A model generated the notes under the pieces. That model saw only the letters and a program-made list of their open reading frames with translations, was not told the origin of the DNA and searched no databases. This document shows positions 31,401-36,266 of a DNA stretch of 36,266 bases, piece after piece. The position numbers and the translations under genes are program-made. Within the stretch, counting starts at the first letter, position 1, and each line of letters starts with the position of its first letter. This DNA is from Mnemiopsis leidyi (taxonomy: Eukaryota; Ctenophora; Tentaculata; Lobata; Bolinopsidae). The DNA is taken from the NCBI GenBank assembly GCA_000226015.1, contig JH152693.1, positions 132,616 to 168,881 on the forward strand, written 5' to 3'.

Positions 31401-34400
31401 CTCCGACACCGACAGTAGCCCCCTCTCTGTTCACAAGTCGGAATCGTTCATTATTAACCGGAGGGTTAGTCCTCGGTAATGTTGTTAATTTAATACTAGT
31501 AGCAGCATCCGTGGTAACAGCCTCCTCGACATTGCTTGTGGTTGTACTGGGCGTAGGTTCCACTGCAATTAGAATCTGTGTCAGTGTAAGTGAACCCTAG
31601 CAGCTTCGAAGTTCATCACCGAAATTCAAAGTTTCCTTAATCCTGACTTAGCCGTGTAACTGTAATTGCAGGATCGCGTGTAATAGCGCGGTTCTCAACA
31701 ACTTGAAATTGAGGTCTCTCATTTTTTAATTTATGCGAATTTAACTAGAGAACTAGGTACTGTAGAAAGTTGAGACTGGGGGCATACTTTTTTGTTTAGC
31801 TTACTTATCATCTATGAACTTGAGTTATGATGCTTCAGTTTTTCAGCAGACCCAGAACGATTATAGAGGTGCCTAAATGGATGAAATTTTTCAAGTATGT
31901 AATTGTCAAGAAATAAGAACCTGAGTTTTCCATCGTAAGGCACTTATTATTTTGATTAAAGCGACTCTCTTTTATAGGCCCTTATTTTGCTGGCTCTGTA
32001 ATAGAGCGCAATGATGGATTTGACTTCGATGAGGAACCGAACACTGTCAAGTAGTTATAGAAAATTCAATTTTTACAGATTTTCCTCTCAATTCATCACA
32101 TTAAAATCTGTACGAAAAGTACCTAATTGAGAACAGTCAACTTCATCAGACCCATCCCTGCAATCTTCTTCTCCATCACAAACCCAAGAACTAAGAATAC
32201 ATTTATCGGCACATGCAAATTCTCCTTCGTTACATTCTGGCCTCGTTGTTGACGTTGTCGACTCACTCGGTTCTGGTGTCGGTTCTGGTGTCGACTCTGA
32301 AAGGGATCCGCTAAATTGCTCGTCGAAACCGCCAATACAGTCGCTCTCGCCATCACATTCCCAGTTATTCCTATTAGTTGCGGTGGTAACCGCTCGGTAA
32401 ATTCAATGGCGACAGACGACAGACCTAAAGCTCAAAATCCTTATTTGGATAATCGACCCCCTACGTTACCCTTATGTATGCCAGAAAATGCGAATTTTCA
32501 ACTTTGAGCTAGATAATGCTATACCAGCTTTTTACGCAAAATTTGGCCGCAAATCTGACAGTCTCAAATTTAAAATCCTCATTTGGACCTTAAAATCCAA
32601 TGTTGAGCCATGGGTGATGGATAGTTAGACTAGAAATTTGAGATAAAAATTTGACGGCGAGTCCGATAGTAAAAATCCCGAGGCCGAAGCGTTTTCGGCT
32701 GATATTATTTATTGGTTATGGTATCAACGATATAATAATTTTCTGGAGTCAAGTATTTTCCAGCTTTCTGTACGAAACTTACCTGATACAGGACATTCAA
32801 CTTCATCAGACCCATCCGCGCAGTCTTCTTCTCCGTCACAAACCCAGGAACTGTAGATACATTTACCATCGCTACACGTGAATTCTCCGTCGCTGCATTC
32901 TGGCACTGCTGTTGTCGACTCACTTGGTTCTGGTGTCGGTTCTGGTGTCGCCTCTGAAAGGGATCCGCAAAATTGCTCGTCGAAACCGCCAATACAGTCG
33001 CTCTCGCCATCACAAGCCCAGTTAGATGGTATGCATCGTTCAGGACATCTAAACTGACCAACTCCGCAATAGGCTGACAATTTAACAAAGTTGTGATACA
33101 TAAGTATTACAATATATAAGTATTACAATATATATTATATATATAATATATATTATATATATAATATATAAGTATTACAATATATATAATATATATTATA
33201 TATATAATATATATTATATATATAATATATAAGTATTACAATACAGTTGATCGACAACGATCGTAGTTTCGTTTTAGCTGTTTACTGTTTAACTTAAACT
33301 TAAAGGTGATTGTTTAAGAATTTCACTTTTAGTTACAGTACACTTCATGAGTAGACAATTCAAAAATTTGACAGAATTTGTCAAAAATTTTACAAAATTT
33401 AAACAGTATTACTCAACTCTTAGGGCTAGAGTAGTAGTTGTTAATAGCTGTCAATTGTCATTATATTTACAAATGCTGTCCAAGTAAGACTCGCTCCTAC
33501 TCAAGCACGTTATAACTATAATGACAATTGGCATATTGAGAGAAGTCTCACCTACAAGAACTTACTAAAATGATTAGGTAAGTTTCCCTAACATCACAGT
33601 GAGACTTACTCGCATCGACAGGACGTAAAACCAGGGTCGCACTGACATTCCCCTCAAAAGACTCCGAGAAACACCGTATCTCCGTCATGTTGTGGTCTTG
33701 CCGGAATGTGTCTATAAAACCAGCTATCACTGTTTCCACCGTCCCGTTTTCGTGCCTTTCTTCATATTTCCTGAAGTTAGCTTCCCTGTTTCCCCAGGTG
33801 TCATTATCTTTTATATCCTCAAAGGGGACCCCGTTTATCGTCATTTTGAATGTGGGGTCTGACGAGGGGGCGGCGATAGCGCATGTTATAGAGCTACCGT
33901 CTCCAACTGCAACGTTTCCTGGCTGAGGAACTCTGATGTGAAATCTGACGTACTCAGGGCCGACAGGGGGAGATCCAGAAAAACTTGGAGTGGCTGGTGA
34001 TGAATTCTCAGGGGCAAGGGGAGCTTCAGAGGAAGTCGGAGGGACTGGTGATGAGCTTGAAGTTGGCCCGAACGCTGCGGAGTGAAAATTTAATTTTGGT
34101 TCGAGTTTATCTCCGCAACCATGATTGAAAAGTCGAATATATATGCCCGCATGTATTTTTAAAATTTTTTTAATTTGGTGCTGTAAAATGCTTTGCATTC
34201 ATCCTTATCTTAACAGAGGTTGATAAAAGTTCCTGCATCATGATCAGGTTAATGCACTGTTGACAAAAATGAGCTTCGTGTAACGATAAATGTGGTATAA
34301 TATTCGATGTGATGAAATTATGGTATCAGTATCACTGGTTTACTGTTCAAGCCATATAAAATATCAGAATCTGTTCATGATTCCTGAATTCGTGATATCT

Positions 34401-35214
34401 CCTCAACTTGAATTTATTTCAAGGATCATGGTATTGAACTGTTCAAATAATGATGATTTTGATAGTAATCGAAAAATACTTTCTCAGTCAATGGAACTAT
34501 CAATGTTACAGCGCGGTCTAGTACCACTAAGAACAGAAGAACAAATAAAATATTGTGACTATATGAGTGACTTAATAACATCTCTCGTGAATATTGCTTA
34601 TTATCATTCTAAAACACTGATTGAAGAATTTAACGTGAATGGTTCATTTATCTTGAATATGCTTTTATTTCCAAGCTTCAGAAAATTTACAAGCTTGAGA
34701 AAATACTTACAATCTTGTGAACACACTTACAAGCTTGAGAAAGTACTTACAAGCTTGTGAACACACTTACAAGCTAAAGAAAGTACTTACAAGCTTGAGA
34801 AAGTACTTACAAGCTAAAGAAAATACTTACAAGCTGAGAAAGTACTTATAAACTTGAGAAAATACTTACAAGCTAAAGAAAATACTTACAAGCTAAAGAA
34901 AATACTTACAGGCTAAAGAAAATACTTACAAGCTAAAGAAAATACTTACAAGCTAAAGAAAATACTTACAAGCTTGAGAAAACACTTACAAATTGGTTAA
35001 AATGCTTAAAGCTTAAAGTTTAAATACTTAAAAGCTTGAGAAAATACTTACAAGCTTGAGAAAGTACTTAAAAATTAGTTAAAATACTTAAAGCTTGTTA
35101 AAATACTTAAAAGCTTGAGAAAGTACTTACAAACTTAAGAAAATACTTACAAGCTTGAGAAAAGGTCGAATGTAGGACACCCAATAACAGGAGTATCACA
35201 AAAGCTACACACAT
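16224..35214 (-). CDS. Gene A: giant secreted SRCR/LDLa/PAN/Ig mosaic protein (24 exons, 2389 aa model)
   Basis: Join (minus) of 35151-35214, 33610-34074, 32783-33073, 31134-31562, 29608-29943, 28824-28994, 27457-27945, 27007-27333, 26161-26547, 25695-26018, 24449-24685, 23806-24144, 23290-23616, 22358-23101, 21635-21949, 21167-21505, 20319-20555, 19803-20132, 19490-19597, 19105-19231, 18607-18737, 16882-17217, 16605-16683, 16224-16461. Total 7170 nt, closing on TGA. Approximate residues: signal 1-21, Ig 65-176, LDLa pair 177-273, SRCR1-2 274-528, LDLa 529-585, SRCR3-6 586-1094, PAN1 1095-1173, SRCR7-12 1174-1861, PAN2 1862-1940, SRCR13-15 1941-2284, C-terminal domain 2285-2389. SRCR domains are known ligand-binding modules of scavenger receptors and secreted pattern-recognition proteins; the ligand here is unknown. 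No transmembrane segment is seen, so it is probably secreted. A further optional exon at 32123-32296 also fits the phase. Confidence 0.75.
16605..16683 (-). CDS. Gene A exon 23: first part of C-terminal domain
   Basis: Acceptor CCCGCAG, donor AG|GTTTGG. Phase 1 entry matches exon 22 and phase 2 exit matches exon 24. It encodes EVMDYRVD...[13 protein letters not shown]. Its 79-nt length, phase and splice sites are identical to the gene B copy at 7631-7709. Confidence 0.7.
16882..17217 (-). CDS. Gene A exon 22: divergent SRCR domain 15
   Basis: Acceptor ATCTCCAG, donor AACG|GTGAGG, phase 1-1, 112 codons. It begins [16 protein letters not shown], then [16 protein letters not shown] and LTCEGEEC. 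The second half departs from its sisters: the [11 protein letters not shown] signature is replaced by [12 protein letters not shown]. Six cysteines are kept. It has N-glycosylation sequons NVT, NGT and NST. It is the last module before the C-terminal domain. Confidence 0.7.
17218..18606 (-). other. Gene A intron between SRCR14 and SRCR15
   Basis: About 1.4 kb with no recognisable exon. A GTA/TAG microsatellite sits at 17484-17529. Confidence 0.55.
17484..17529. repeat. (TAG)n / (GTA)n microsatellite
   Basis: Interrupted TAGTAG repeat with a TACTAC inversion in the middle, inside an intron of gene A. Confidence 0.8.
18607..18737 (-). CDS. Gene A exon 21: SRCR domain 14, third part
   Basis: Acceptor CCTCCACCCAG, phase 2 entry, donor AAAG|GTAGTA, phase 1 exit. 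It encodes [34 protein letters not shown], which is the C-terminal half of an SRCR with four cysteines. The frame and domain continue exactly from exon 20. Confidence 0.72.
19105..19231 (-). CDS. Gene A exon 20: SRCR domain 14, second part
   Basis: Acceptor TTGATTTCAG, phase 1 entry, donor TTCAG|GTAACT, phase 2 exit. It encodes [19 protein letters not shown] and IQLGFED, the SRCR core with the first two cysteines, plus an NVT sequon. Too short and methionine-free to show in an ORF scan. Confidence 0.72.
19388..19475. repeat. TTACATAT minisatellite
   Basis: Tandem units of the type ATGTTACATATG (about 8-14 bp, degenerate) abut the donor side of exon 19 within the intron. Confidence 0.75.
19490..19597 (-). 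CDS. Gene A exon 19: SRCR domain 14, first part
   Basis: Acceptor CTATTCCAG, donor GAGA|GTAAGT, phase 1-1, 36 codons. It encodes [20 protein letters not shown] and [10 protein letters not shown], the N-terminal strands of an SRCR (compare [10 protein letters not shown]...GLLLY in sisters). This domain alone is divided over three exons. Confidence 0.65.
19803..20132 (-). CDS. Gene A exon 18: SRCR domain 13
   Basis: Acceptor AAATCTCAG, donor GGAG|GTTTGT (weak, T at +3), phase 1-1, 110 codons. It contains [40 protein letters not shown] and [13 protein letters not shown], with six cysteines. It has no in-frame start-like codon, so it was found only by spliced translation. Confidence 0.75.
20319..20555 (-). 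CDS. Gene A exon 17: PAN/apple-like domain 2
   Basis: Acceptor AATTTTCAG, donor TCAG|GTATCA, phase 1-1, 79 codons. It begins [17 protein letters not shown] and contains [31 protein letters not shown] and [11 protein letters not shown]. The cysteine order (C, C-x3-C, C, C, C) and the Trp/His-rich middle resemble PAN/apple folds, which bind proteins or carbohydrates. Family assignment is by pattern only. It differs from 24449-24685 at one synonymous base. Confidence 0.68.
20845..20965 (-). pseudogene. Two tandem relics of an SRCR exon 3' end
   Basis: Two short segments (about 20848-20885 and 20911-20958) match the end of exon 16 on the minus strand: GAGGATGTTTTCCTCGCATG then CAAAGAAATAGAAG|GTACC in one, and a similar GGTGTTTTCC...GAAATTGAAG|GTAC in the other. 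Each keeps the donor and about 15 codons of the C-terminus but nothing upstream. They lie just downstream of exon 16 with shared spacer sequence (TTAGAAGTAAAG / TTAGAAGTGAAG). Confidence 0.7.
21167..21505 (-). CDS. Gene A exon 16: SRCR domain 12
   Basis: Acceptor CATTATTCAG, donor CAAG|GTACTG, phase 1-1, 113 codons. It shows [62 protein letters not shown] and C. Six cysteines and an NCT sequon. Confidence 0.8.
21635..21949 (-). CDS. Gene A exon 15: SRCR domain 11
   Basis: Acceptor ACCTTTCAG, donor CTCAG|GTACAA, phase 1-1, 105 codons. It shows [47 protein letters not shown], and [13 protein letters not shown]. Six cysteines. Confidence 0.8.
22358..23101 (-). CDS. Gene A exon 14: two SRCR domains (9 and 10) in one exon
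   Basis: Acceptor ACTGGGCAG, donor AACG|GTTAGT, phase 1-1, 248 codons, by far the longest exon. Domain 9 spans codons 5-105 ([30 protein letters not shown]). A linker ([19 protein letters not shown]) follows. Domain 10 spans about 130-225 ([33 protein letters not shown]). Six cysteines each. Read past the donor, the frame ends at TAG in the first intron codons. If that donor is unused, the protein would stop here. Confidence 0.72.
23290..23616 (-). CDS. Gene A exon 13: SRCR domain 8
   Basis: Acceptor TTTGTTTCAG, donor GAAG|GTACGT, phase 1-1, 109 codons. It shows [43 protein letters not shown] and [13 protein letters not shown]. Confidence 0.8.
23806..24144 (-). CDS. Gene A exon 12: SRCR domain 7
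   Basis: Acceptor CATATTCAG, donor GGAG|GTAGGT, phase 1-1, 113 codons. An acidic lead QEEEDEVEG precedes [17 protein letters not shown], then [29 protein letters not shown] and [13 protein letters not shown]. It belongs to a group of near-identical exons with 26161, 27007 and 31134. Confidence 0.8.
24449..24685 (-). CDS. Gene A exon 11: PAN/apple-like domain 1
   Basis: Acceptor AACTTTCAG, donor TCAG|GTGATT, phase 1-1, 79 codons, six or more cysteines as in exon 17. The two exons differ by one base (CAG against CAA, both Gln), but their introns are largely unlike. It has no methionine in frame, so it is not visible as an ORF. Confidence 0.68.
24686..25694 (-). other. Gene A intron between SRCR6 and PAN1
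   Basis: About 1 kb without a recognisable exon. It contains a perfect hairpin at 25592-25620. Confidence 0.55.
25592..25620. repeat. Perfect 14-bp palindromic hairpin
   Basis: CCGGCATATAAAAA and its exact complement are separated by one base, 72 bases from an exon donor. Possible remnant of a foldback insertion or a cruciform-prone site. Confidence 0.75.
25695..26018 (-). CDS. Gene A exon 10: SRCR domain 6
   Basis: Donor ATCAG|GTGAGT, phase 1-1, 108 codons. The acceptor could be CTTCATCAG (used here) or TTTAATTTGTAG 44-49 bases upstream; both give phase 1. It shows [46 protein letters not shown] and [13 protein letters not shown]. Its ends match exons 7-12 closely while its middle differs. 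Confidence 0.78.
26161..26547 (-). CDS. Gene A exon 9: SRCR domain 5 with poly-Glu lead
   Basis: Acceptor AAACTGCAG, donor GGAG|GTAAAG, phase 1-1, 129 codons. The first 25 codons or so are nearly all Glu with a few Gly, encoded by a GAA/GAG repeat. [17 protein letters not shown] follows, then [32 protein letters not shown] and [16 protein letters not shown] is an N-glycosylation sequon absent from exons 8 and 12 (RQT). Confidence 0.8.
26495..26547 (-). repeat. Coding GAA microsatellite
   Basis: Interrupted (GAA)n on the minus strand begins at the very first base of exon 9 and encodes the acidic lead. Length variation in triplets would not break the frame. Confidence 0.8.
26704..26747. repeat. 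20-bp inverted repeat
   Basis: TATAGGTTAACGGCTAATAT and ATATTAGCCTTTAACCTATA pair with one mismatch around a four-base loop, in a gene A intron. Confidence 0.7.
27007..27333 (-). CDS. Gene A exon 8: SRCR domain 4
   Basis: Acceptor TTTCGACAG, donor TCAG|GTGAGT, phase 1-1, 109 codons. It shows [71 protein letters not shown]. Its second half is almost identical to exons 4, 9 and 12. Confidence 0.8.
27457..27945 (-). CDS. Gene A exon 7: Thr/Ser/Pro linker and SRCR domain 3
   Basis: Acceptor CCAATTTAAG, donor TGCAG|GTAGGG, phase 1-1, 163 codons. The first 55 codons are a Thr/Ser/Pro/Glu mucin-like linker ([17 protein letters not shown]), a likely O-glycosylation region. The SRCR follows: [50 protein letters not shown]. 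Confidence 0.8.
27950..28823 (-). other. Gene A intron between LDLa and SRCR3
   Basis: No exon was recognised. It contains a foldback element at 28217-28347. Confidence 0.5.
28217..28347. mobile_element. Short foldback element
   Basis: The outer arms GAAAGCACGGTGT and, inverted, ACACCGTGCTTCC pair. An inner pair (ATGCCTGTTTAC against GTAAACGGGCAT) also matches, so most of the 131 bp is an imperfect palindrome. It is non-coding and probably a MITE or foldback remnant. Confidence 0.6.
28824..28994 (-). CDS. Gene A exon 6: LDLa domain 3
   Basis: Acceptor CATCGTCCAG, donor CCAA|GTAATT, phase 1-1, 57 codons. A Thr/Ser lead ([16 protein letters not shown]) precedes [22 protein letters not shown] and PDGSDELDC. 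Six cysteines and an intact calcium motif. It is more diverged from the gene B modules than the LDLa pair of exon 3. Confidence 0.75.
29238..29268 (-). pseudogene. Relic of an SRCR exon 3' end beside the MITE
   Basis: The minus strand reads GTATTCTTGATCTGTCGAGT then AG|GTAAGT, decoding as VFLICRV followed by a phase 1 donor, like the ends of neighbouring SRCR exons. Everything upstream is replaced by the MITE at 29271-29574. Confidence 0.5.
29271..29574. mobile_element. Pogo/Tigger-like MITE, 304 bp
   Basis: The terminal inverted repeats begin CAGTCATCCCCCGATTTACC on both ends and match over about 24 bases. TA flanks both sides, as expected for a Tc1/mariner-superfamily target site; the CAGT start is characteristic of pogo/Tigger elements. 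Extra internal copies of CGGTAAATCGGGGGA sit near the left end. No transposase frame is present. Confidence 0.82.
29608..29943 (-). CDS. Gene A exon 5: SRCR domain 2
   Basis: Acceptor CGTATTTCAG, donor CAAG|GTATAT, phase 1-1, 112 codons. An acidic lead ([12 protein letters not shown]) precedes [40 protein letters not shown] and [13 protein letters not shown]. Confidence 0.8.
30233..30473 (-). mobile_element. tRNA-derived SINE, copy 2
   Basis: The minus-strand head (30473-30394) has A box TGGCGCAGTCGG (30466-30455) and B box AGTTCGATTCC (30421-30411), with partial acceptor-stem pairing. The body contains a 69-base block (30233-30301) identical to SINE copy 1 and a GGTCGACTCAGCC stretch shared as well. 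The head is a different tRNA type from copy 1. It lies in the gene A intron between SRCR1 and SRCR2. Confidence 0.75.
31134..31562 (-). CDS. Gene A exon 4: Thr-rich linker and SRCR domain 1
   Basis: Acceptor TCTAATTGCAG, donor TCAG|GTAGAA, phase 1-1, 143 codons. A Thr/Ser/Pro lead ([20 protein letters not shown]) precedes [49 protein letters not shown] and [13 protein letters not shown]. It is nearly identical to exons 8 and 9 over the SRCR core. Confidence 0.8.
32123..32296 (-). CDS. Gene A optional exon: linker plus one LDLa domain
   Basis: A partial copy of exon 3. The acceptor GATCCCTTTCAG and the donor TTAG|GTACTT would give a phase 1-1 exon of 58 codons. It carries [20 protein letters not shown] and one complete LDLa ending DGSDEVDC. 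In exon 3 the same TCAG lies inside coding sequence. The donor is weaker than the usual GTAAGT. It could be a functional cassette or a decaying copy; including it keeps the gene A frame. Confidence 0.4.
   Translation of the reverse strand, partial: SRHQNRHQNRVSRQRQQRGQNVTKENLHVPINVFLVLGFVMEKKIAGMGLMKLTVLN
32297..32371 (-). pseudogene. Broken first LDLa of the exon 3 copy
   Basis: It continues the similarity to exon 3 upstream ([17 protein letters not shown]), but the sixth cysteine is Ser (AGC for TGC). The N-terminal third of the domain and its acceptor are replaced by unrelated sequence beyond about 32371. No phase 1 acceptor precedes it. Confidence 0.65.
32783..33073 (-). CDS. Gene A exon 3: LDLa domains 1 and 2
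   Basis: Acceptor AAATTGTCAG, donor TCAG|GTAAGT, phase 1-1, 97 codons. The first module runs from [13 protein letters not shown] to GGFDEQFC (calcium motif IGGFDE, atypical). The linker [13 protein letters not shown] follows, then [13 protein letters not shown] to DGSDEVEC. The second module and its downstream intron (GTAAGTTTCGTACAG...) match gene B units, so modules were exchanged between the genes. Confidence 0.8.
33095..33245. repeat. AT-rich palindromic tandem repeat
   Basis: Blocks of (AT)n palindrome (ATATATTATATATATAATAT) alternate with four copies of ATAAGTATTACAATA. The array is strongly self-complementary. It lies in the intron between the Ig and LDLa exons. Confidence 0.85.
33452..33530. 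repeat. 14-bp inverted repeat
   Basis: CAATTGTCATTATA (33452-33465) is perfectly inverted at 33517-33530, 80 bases before an exon donor. Possible small foldback insertion. Confidence 0.6.
33610..34074 (-). CDS. Gene A exon 2: Ser/Pro linker and Ig-like domain
   Basis: Acceptor CTCCGCAG, donor GCGA|GTAAGT, phase 1-1, 155 codons. The first 40 codons or so are Ser/Pro-rich ([18 protein letters not shown]). Then [27 protein letters not shown] and later [17 protein letters not shown] give two cysteines about 60 residues apart with flanking strands, as in a single Ig-like domain. Sequons NDT, NGT, NMT and NVS are present. It is the only Ig module in the window. Confidence 0.72.
34290..34760 (+). 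CDS. Unknown plus-strand ORF in gene A intron 1
   Basis: A proper ATG opens 156 codons, unusually long for this AT-rich intron. The product has a hydrophobic patch ([12 protein letters not shown]) and a mixed charged middle ([20 protein letters not shown]). The last 20 or so codons run into the donor satellite. It could be a fragment of a mobile element or chance. I do not recognise it. Confidence 0.25.
   Translation: MWYNIRCDEIMVSVSLVYCSSHIKYQNLFMIPEFVISPQLEFISRIMVLNCSNNDDFDSNRKILSQSMELSMLQRGLVPLRTEEQIKYCDYMSDLITSLVNIAYYHSKTLIEEFNVNGSFILNMLLFPSFRKFTSLRKYLQSCEHTYKLEKVLTSL
34685..35160. repeat. 20-bp satellite built from a splice-donor sequence
   Basis: About 24 units of ACTTACAAGCTTGAGAAAAT (+) and variants (CTAAAG for CTTGAG) follow each other. 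On the minus strand each unit reads CAAGCTT|GTAAGT, the exact exon 1/intron 1 junction of gene A, which is itself the last unit (35151). Seventeen units keep ACTTAC, hence a consensus GTAAGT donor. Confidence 0.88.
35151..35214 (-). CDS. Gene A exon 1: start codon and signal peptide
   Basis: [16 protein letters not shown] then TFSQA: a hydrophobic signal peptide of 21 residues. The donor GCT T|GTAAGT gives phase 1. The base at -3 is A. It is homologous to gene B exon 1. No other ATG-bearing signal sequence was seen upstream. Confidence 0.75.
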
Positions 35215-35967
35215 GGTCGATGAAATGAATGGTCCTCCAAATTTGTTATTAACGTTTACGTAATTCGATTTGTGTGGTGTGCAAAACTTGAGATCGGGGA
35301 AATTTTGATTAGTTTTTCTAAAACGGGCTTATTGAATTTATAGTATCGTCAGTCTTATTCCCAATAAACTCGCATTTGCAATCTGGGAAAATGTGACGTT
35401 GGTTTTAGGTGCTTACTTTAACTTTAAGTCTCTTATCTTGACTGATTTATGACTGGGTGATAATTTCATTATGTAATGGAGCTTTTCTCAGCTGGTTCAT
35501 CATTATTTAGATAGGTCTAGAAGAGCTTCAAGTGAAATTGATAATTATTTGTTGGTGAATTTCTGCAGAAAACCCCGATGAAAATTAAATTGAAAATTTA
35601 TCTCAATTTAAACCAATTTTGAAGCCGTTCTAGGCTTCGATTGTGATAAGAATTTGCCTGGCTTCGCCTGCAACGATCTTCGCTCTCTGCAGTTCTCAGC
35701 TCAATCTTACATCTGAAGGATACACATACAGTTTTTATGAGATTATCAGTCTCAATTACATCCTGCAGTCCACTTCCAAGTTCCAGAGAAAAACTGATAG
35801 GACGTCTGCAAGTGCATCACGTAGGCCGTTTTTCAGTCACAACAAAAAAATTTGGAGTAAAGTACCGTTGTGTAGCCAGTGATCTCCTGATCACAATGGT
35901 ATAAATGTCGGCTGCCGGACAACTGCGCCCAGTTACACAATATGGCAAAAGGGTCATATAGTTTGGT
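35215..35967 (-). promoter_or_regulatory. 5' flank of gene A
   Basis: Presumed promoter region, with no clear TATA box. It contains AAAATGTGACGTTG at 35388-35401 (+), also found upstream of gene B. No exon was recognised otherwise. Confidence 0.3.
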
Positions 35968-36266
35968 GAGTGGGGCAATTGGCGCCATTGGCGCCAATGG
36001 ATCCACTCAATGGATCAAATGGATGTTCCAATGGCGCCAATGGCGATGAGGTCAGTGGTGCCAATGGTGGTCACAATCGCCATTGGCGCCAATGGATGTG
36101 TTCCATTGGCGACAATGGCGATCGCCATTGGCGACCATTGGCGCCATTATAATGGATCCATTGAGCCACTCGATGGCGATACCTTTTTCACGATCGCCAC
36201 TCAGAGTGAATGGATCATTTGGAATTCCAATGGCGACAATGATTCCAATGGCGACAATGGTTCCAA
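35968..36266. repeat. CCATTGG/CCAATGG-rich degenerate repeat, right copy
   Basis: Begins GAGTGGGGCAATTGGCGCC, like the copy at 3490, and runs past the window end. The order of shared sub-blocks (ATTATAATGGATCCATT, CTCGATGGCGATAC, AGAGTGAATGGATCATTTGG) is the same, in direct orientation. Confidence 0.75.

Noticed and set aside
32316-32507. 63-codon plus-strand ORF
   Set aside because: Antisense to the LDLa relic and its flank; no recognisable features.

Overview
The window is eukaryotic and metazoan. It is AT-rich, and its coding capacity sits in short exons bounded by GT/AG splice sites and separated by introns of roughly 150 to 1500 bases. The exons encode extracellular modules: scavenger receptor cysteine-rich (SRCR), LDL-receptor class A (LDLa), PAN/apple-like and Ig-like. 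Arrays of such modules are typical of invertebrate secreted or surface recognition proteins (sponges, cnidarians, tunicates, echinoderms, amphioxus). I cannot fix the species from the sequence.

Two tandem, head-to-tail paralogous genes lie on the minus strand. Gene A (35214 to 16224) opens with a signal-peptide exon and then has an Ig-like exon, a double LDLa exon, and a long series of SRCR exons interrupted by one LDLa and two PAN-like exons. It closes with a two-exon C-terminal domain that I do not recognise. Hand-splicing its 24 exons gives 7170 nt, a closed frame of 2389 codons plus stop, with 15 SRCR domains. Nearly every internal exon is phase 1-1, the classical shuffling phase. Gene B (13117 to 5880) has a related signal-peptide exon, seven single-LDLa exons in tandem and a second copy of the same C-terminal domain; it splices to 1266 nt (421 codons plus stop). 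The two genes share both ends but carry different middles, so duplication and exon shuffling built them from one cassette. Neither model has an obvious transmembrane segment after the signal peptide, so both look secreted.

Region by region: 1-4400 is non-genic, with a MITE at 2101-2315 and a CCATTGG/CCAATGG repeat at 3490-4170. 4443-5317 is a tentative plus-strand two-exon gene fragment (gene C), convergent with gene B. 5880-13117 is gene B; its introns hold a tRNA-derived SINE, a decayed LINE, LDLa relics and short repeats. 13118-16223 is intergenic, with a foldback element and a 160-185 bp tandem repeat. 16224-35214 is gene A; its introns hold a second SINE with the same core as the first, a pogo/Tigger-like MITE, foldbacks, exon relics and an intron 1 satellite built from copies of the exon 1 splice donor. 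35215-35967 is the 5' flank of gene A. The CCATTGG repeat returns at 35968 and runs off the end.

All splice sites were chosen by eye from GT/AG position, reading phase and domain continuity. Several exons contain no start-like codon in frame and were found only by translating through splice sites. No transcript evidence was available.
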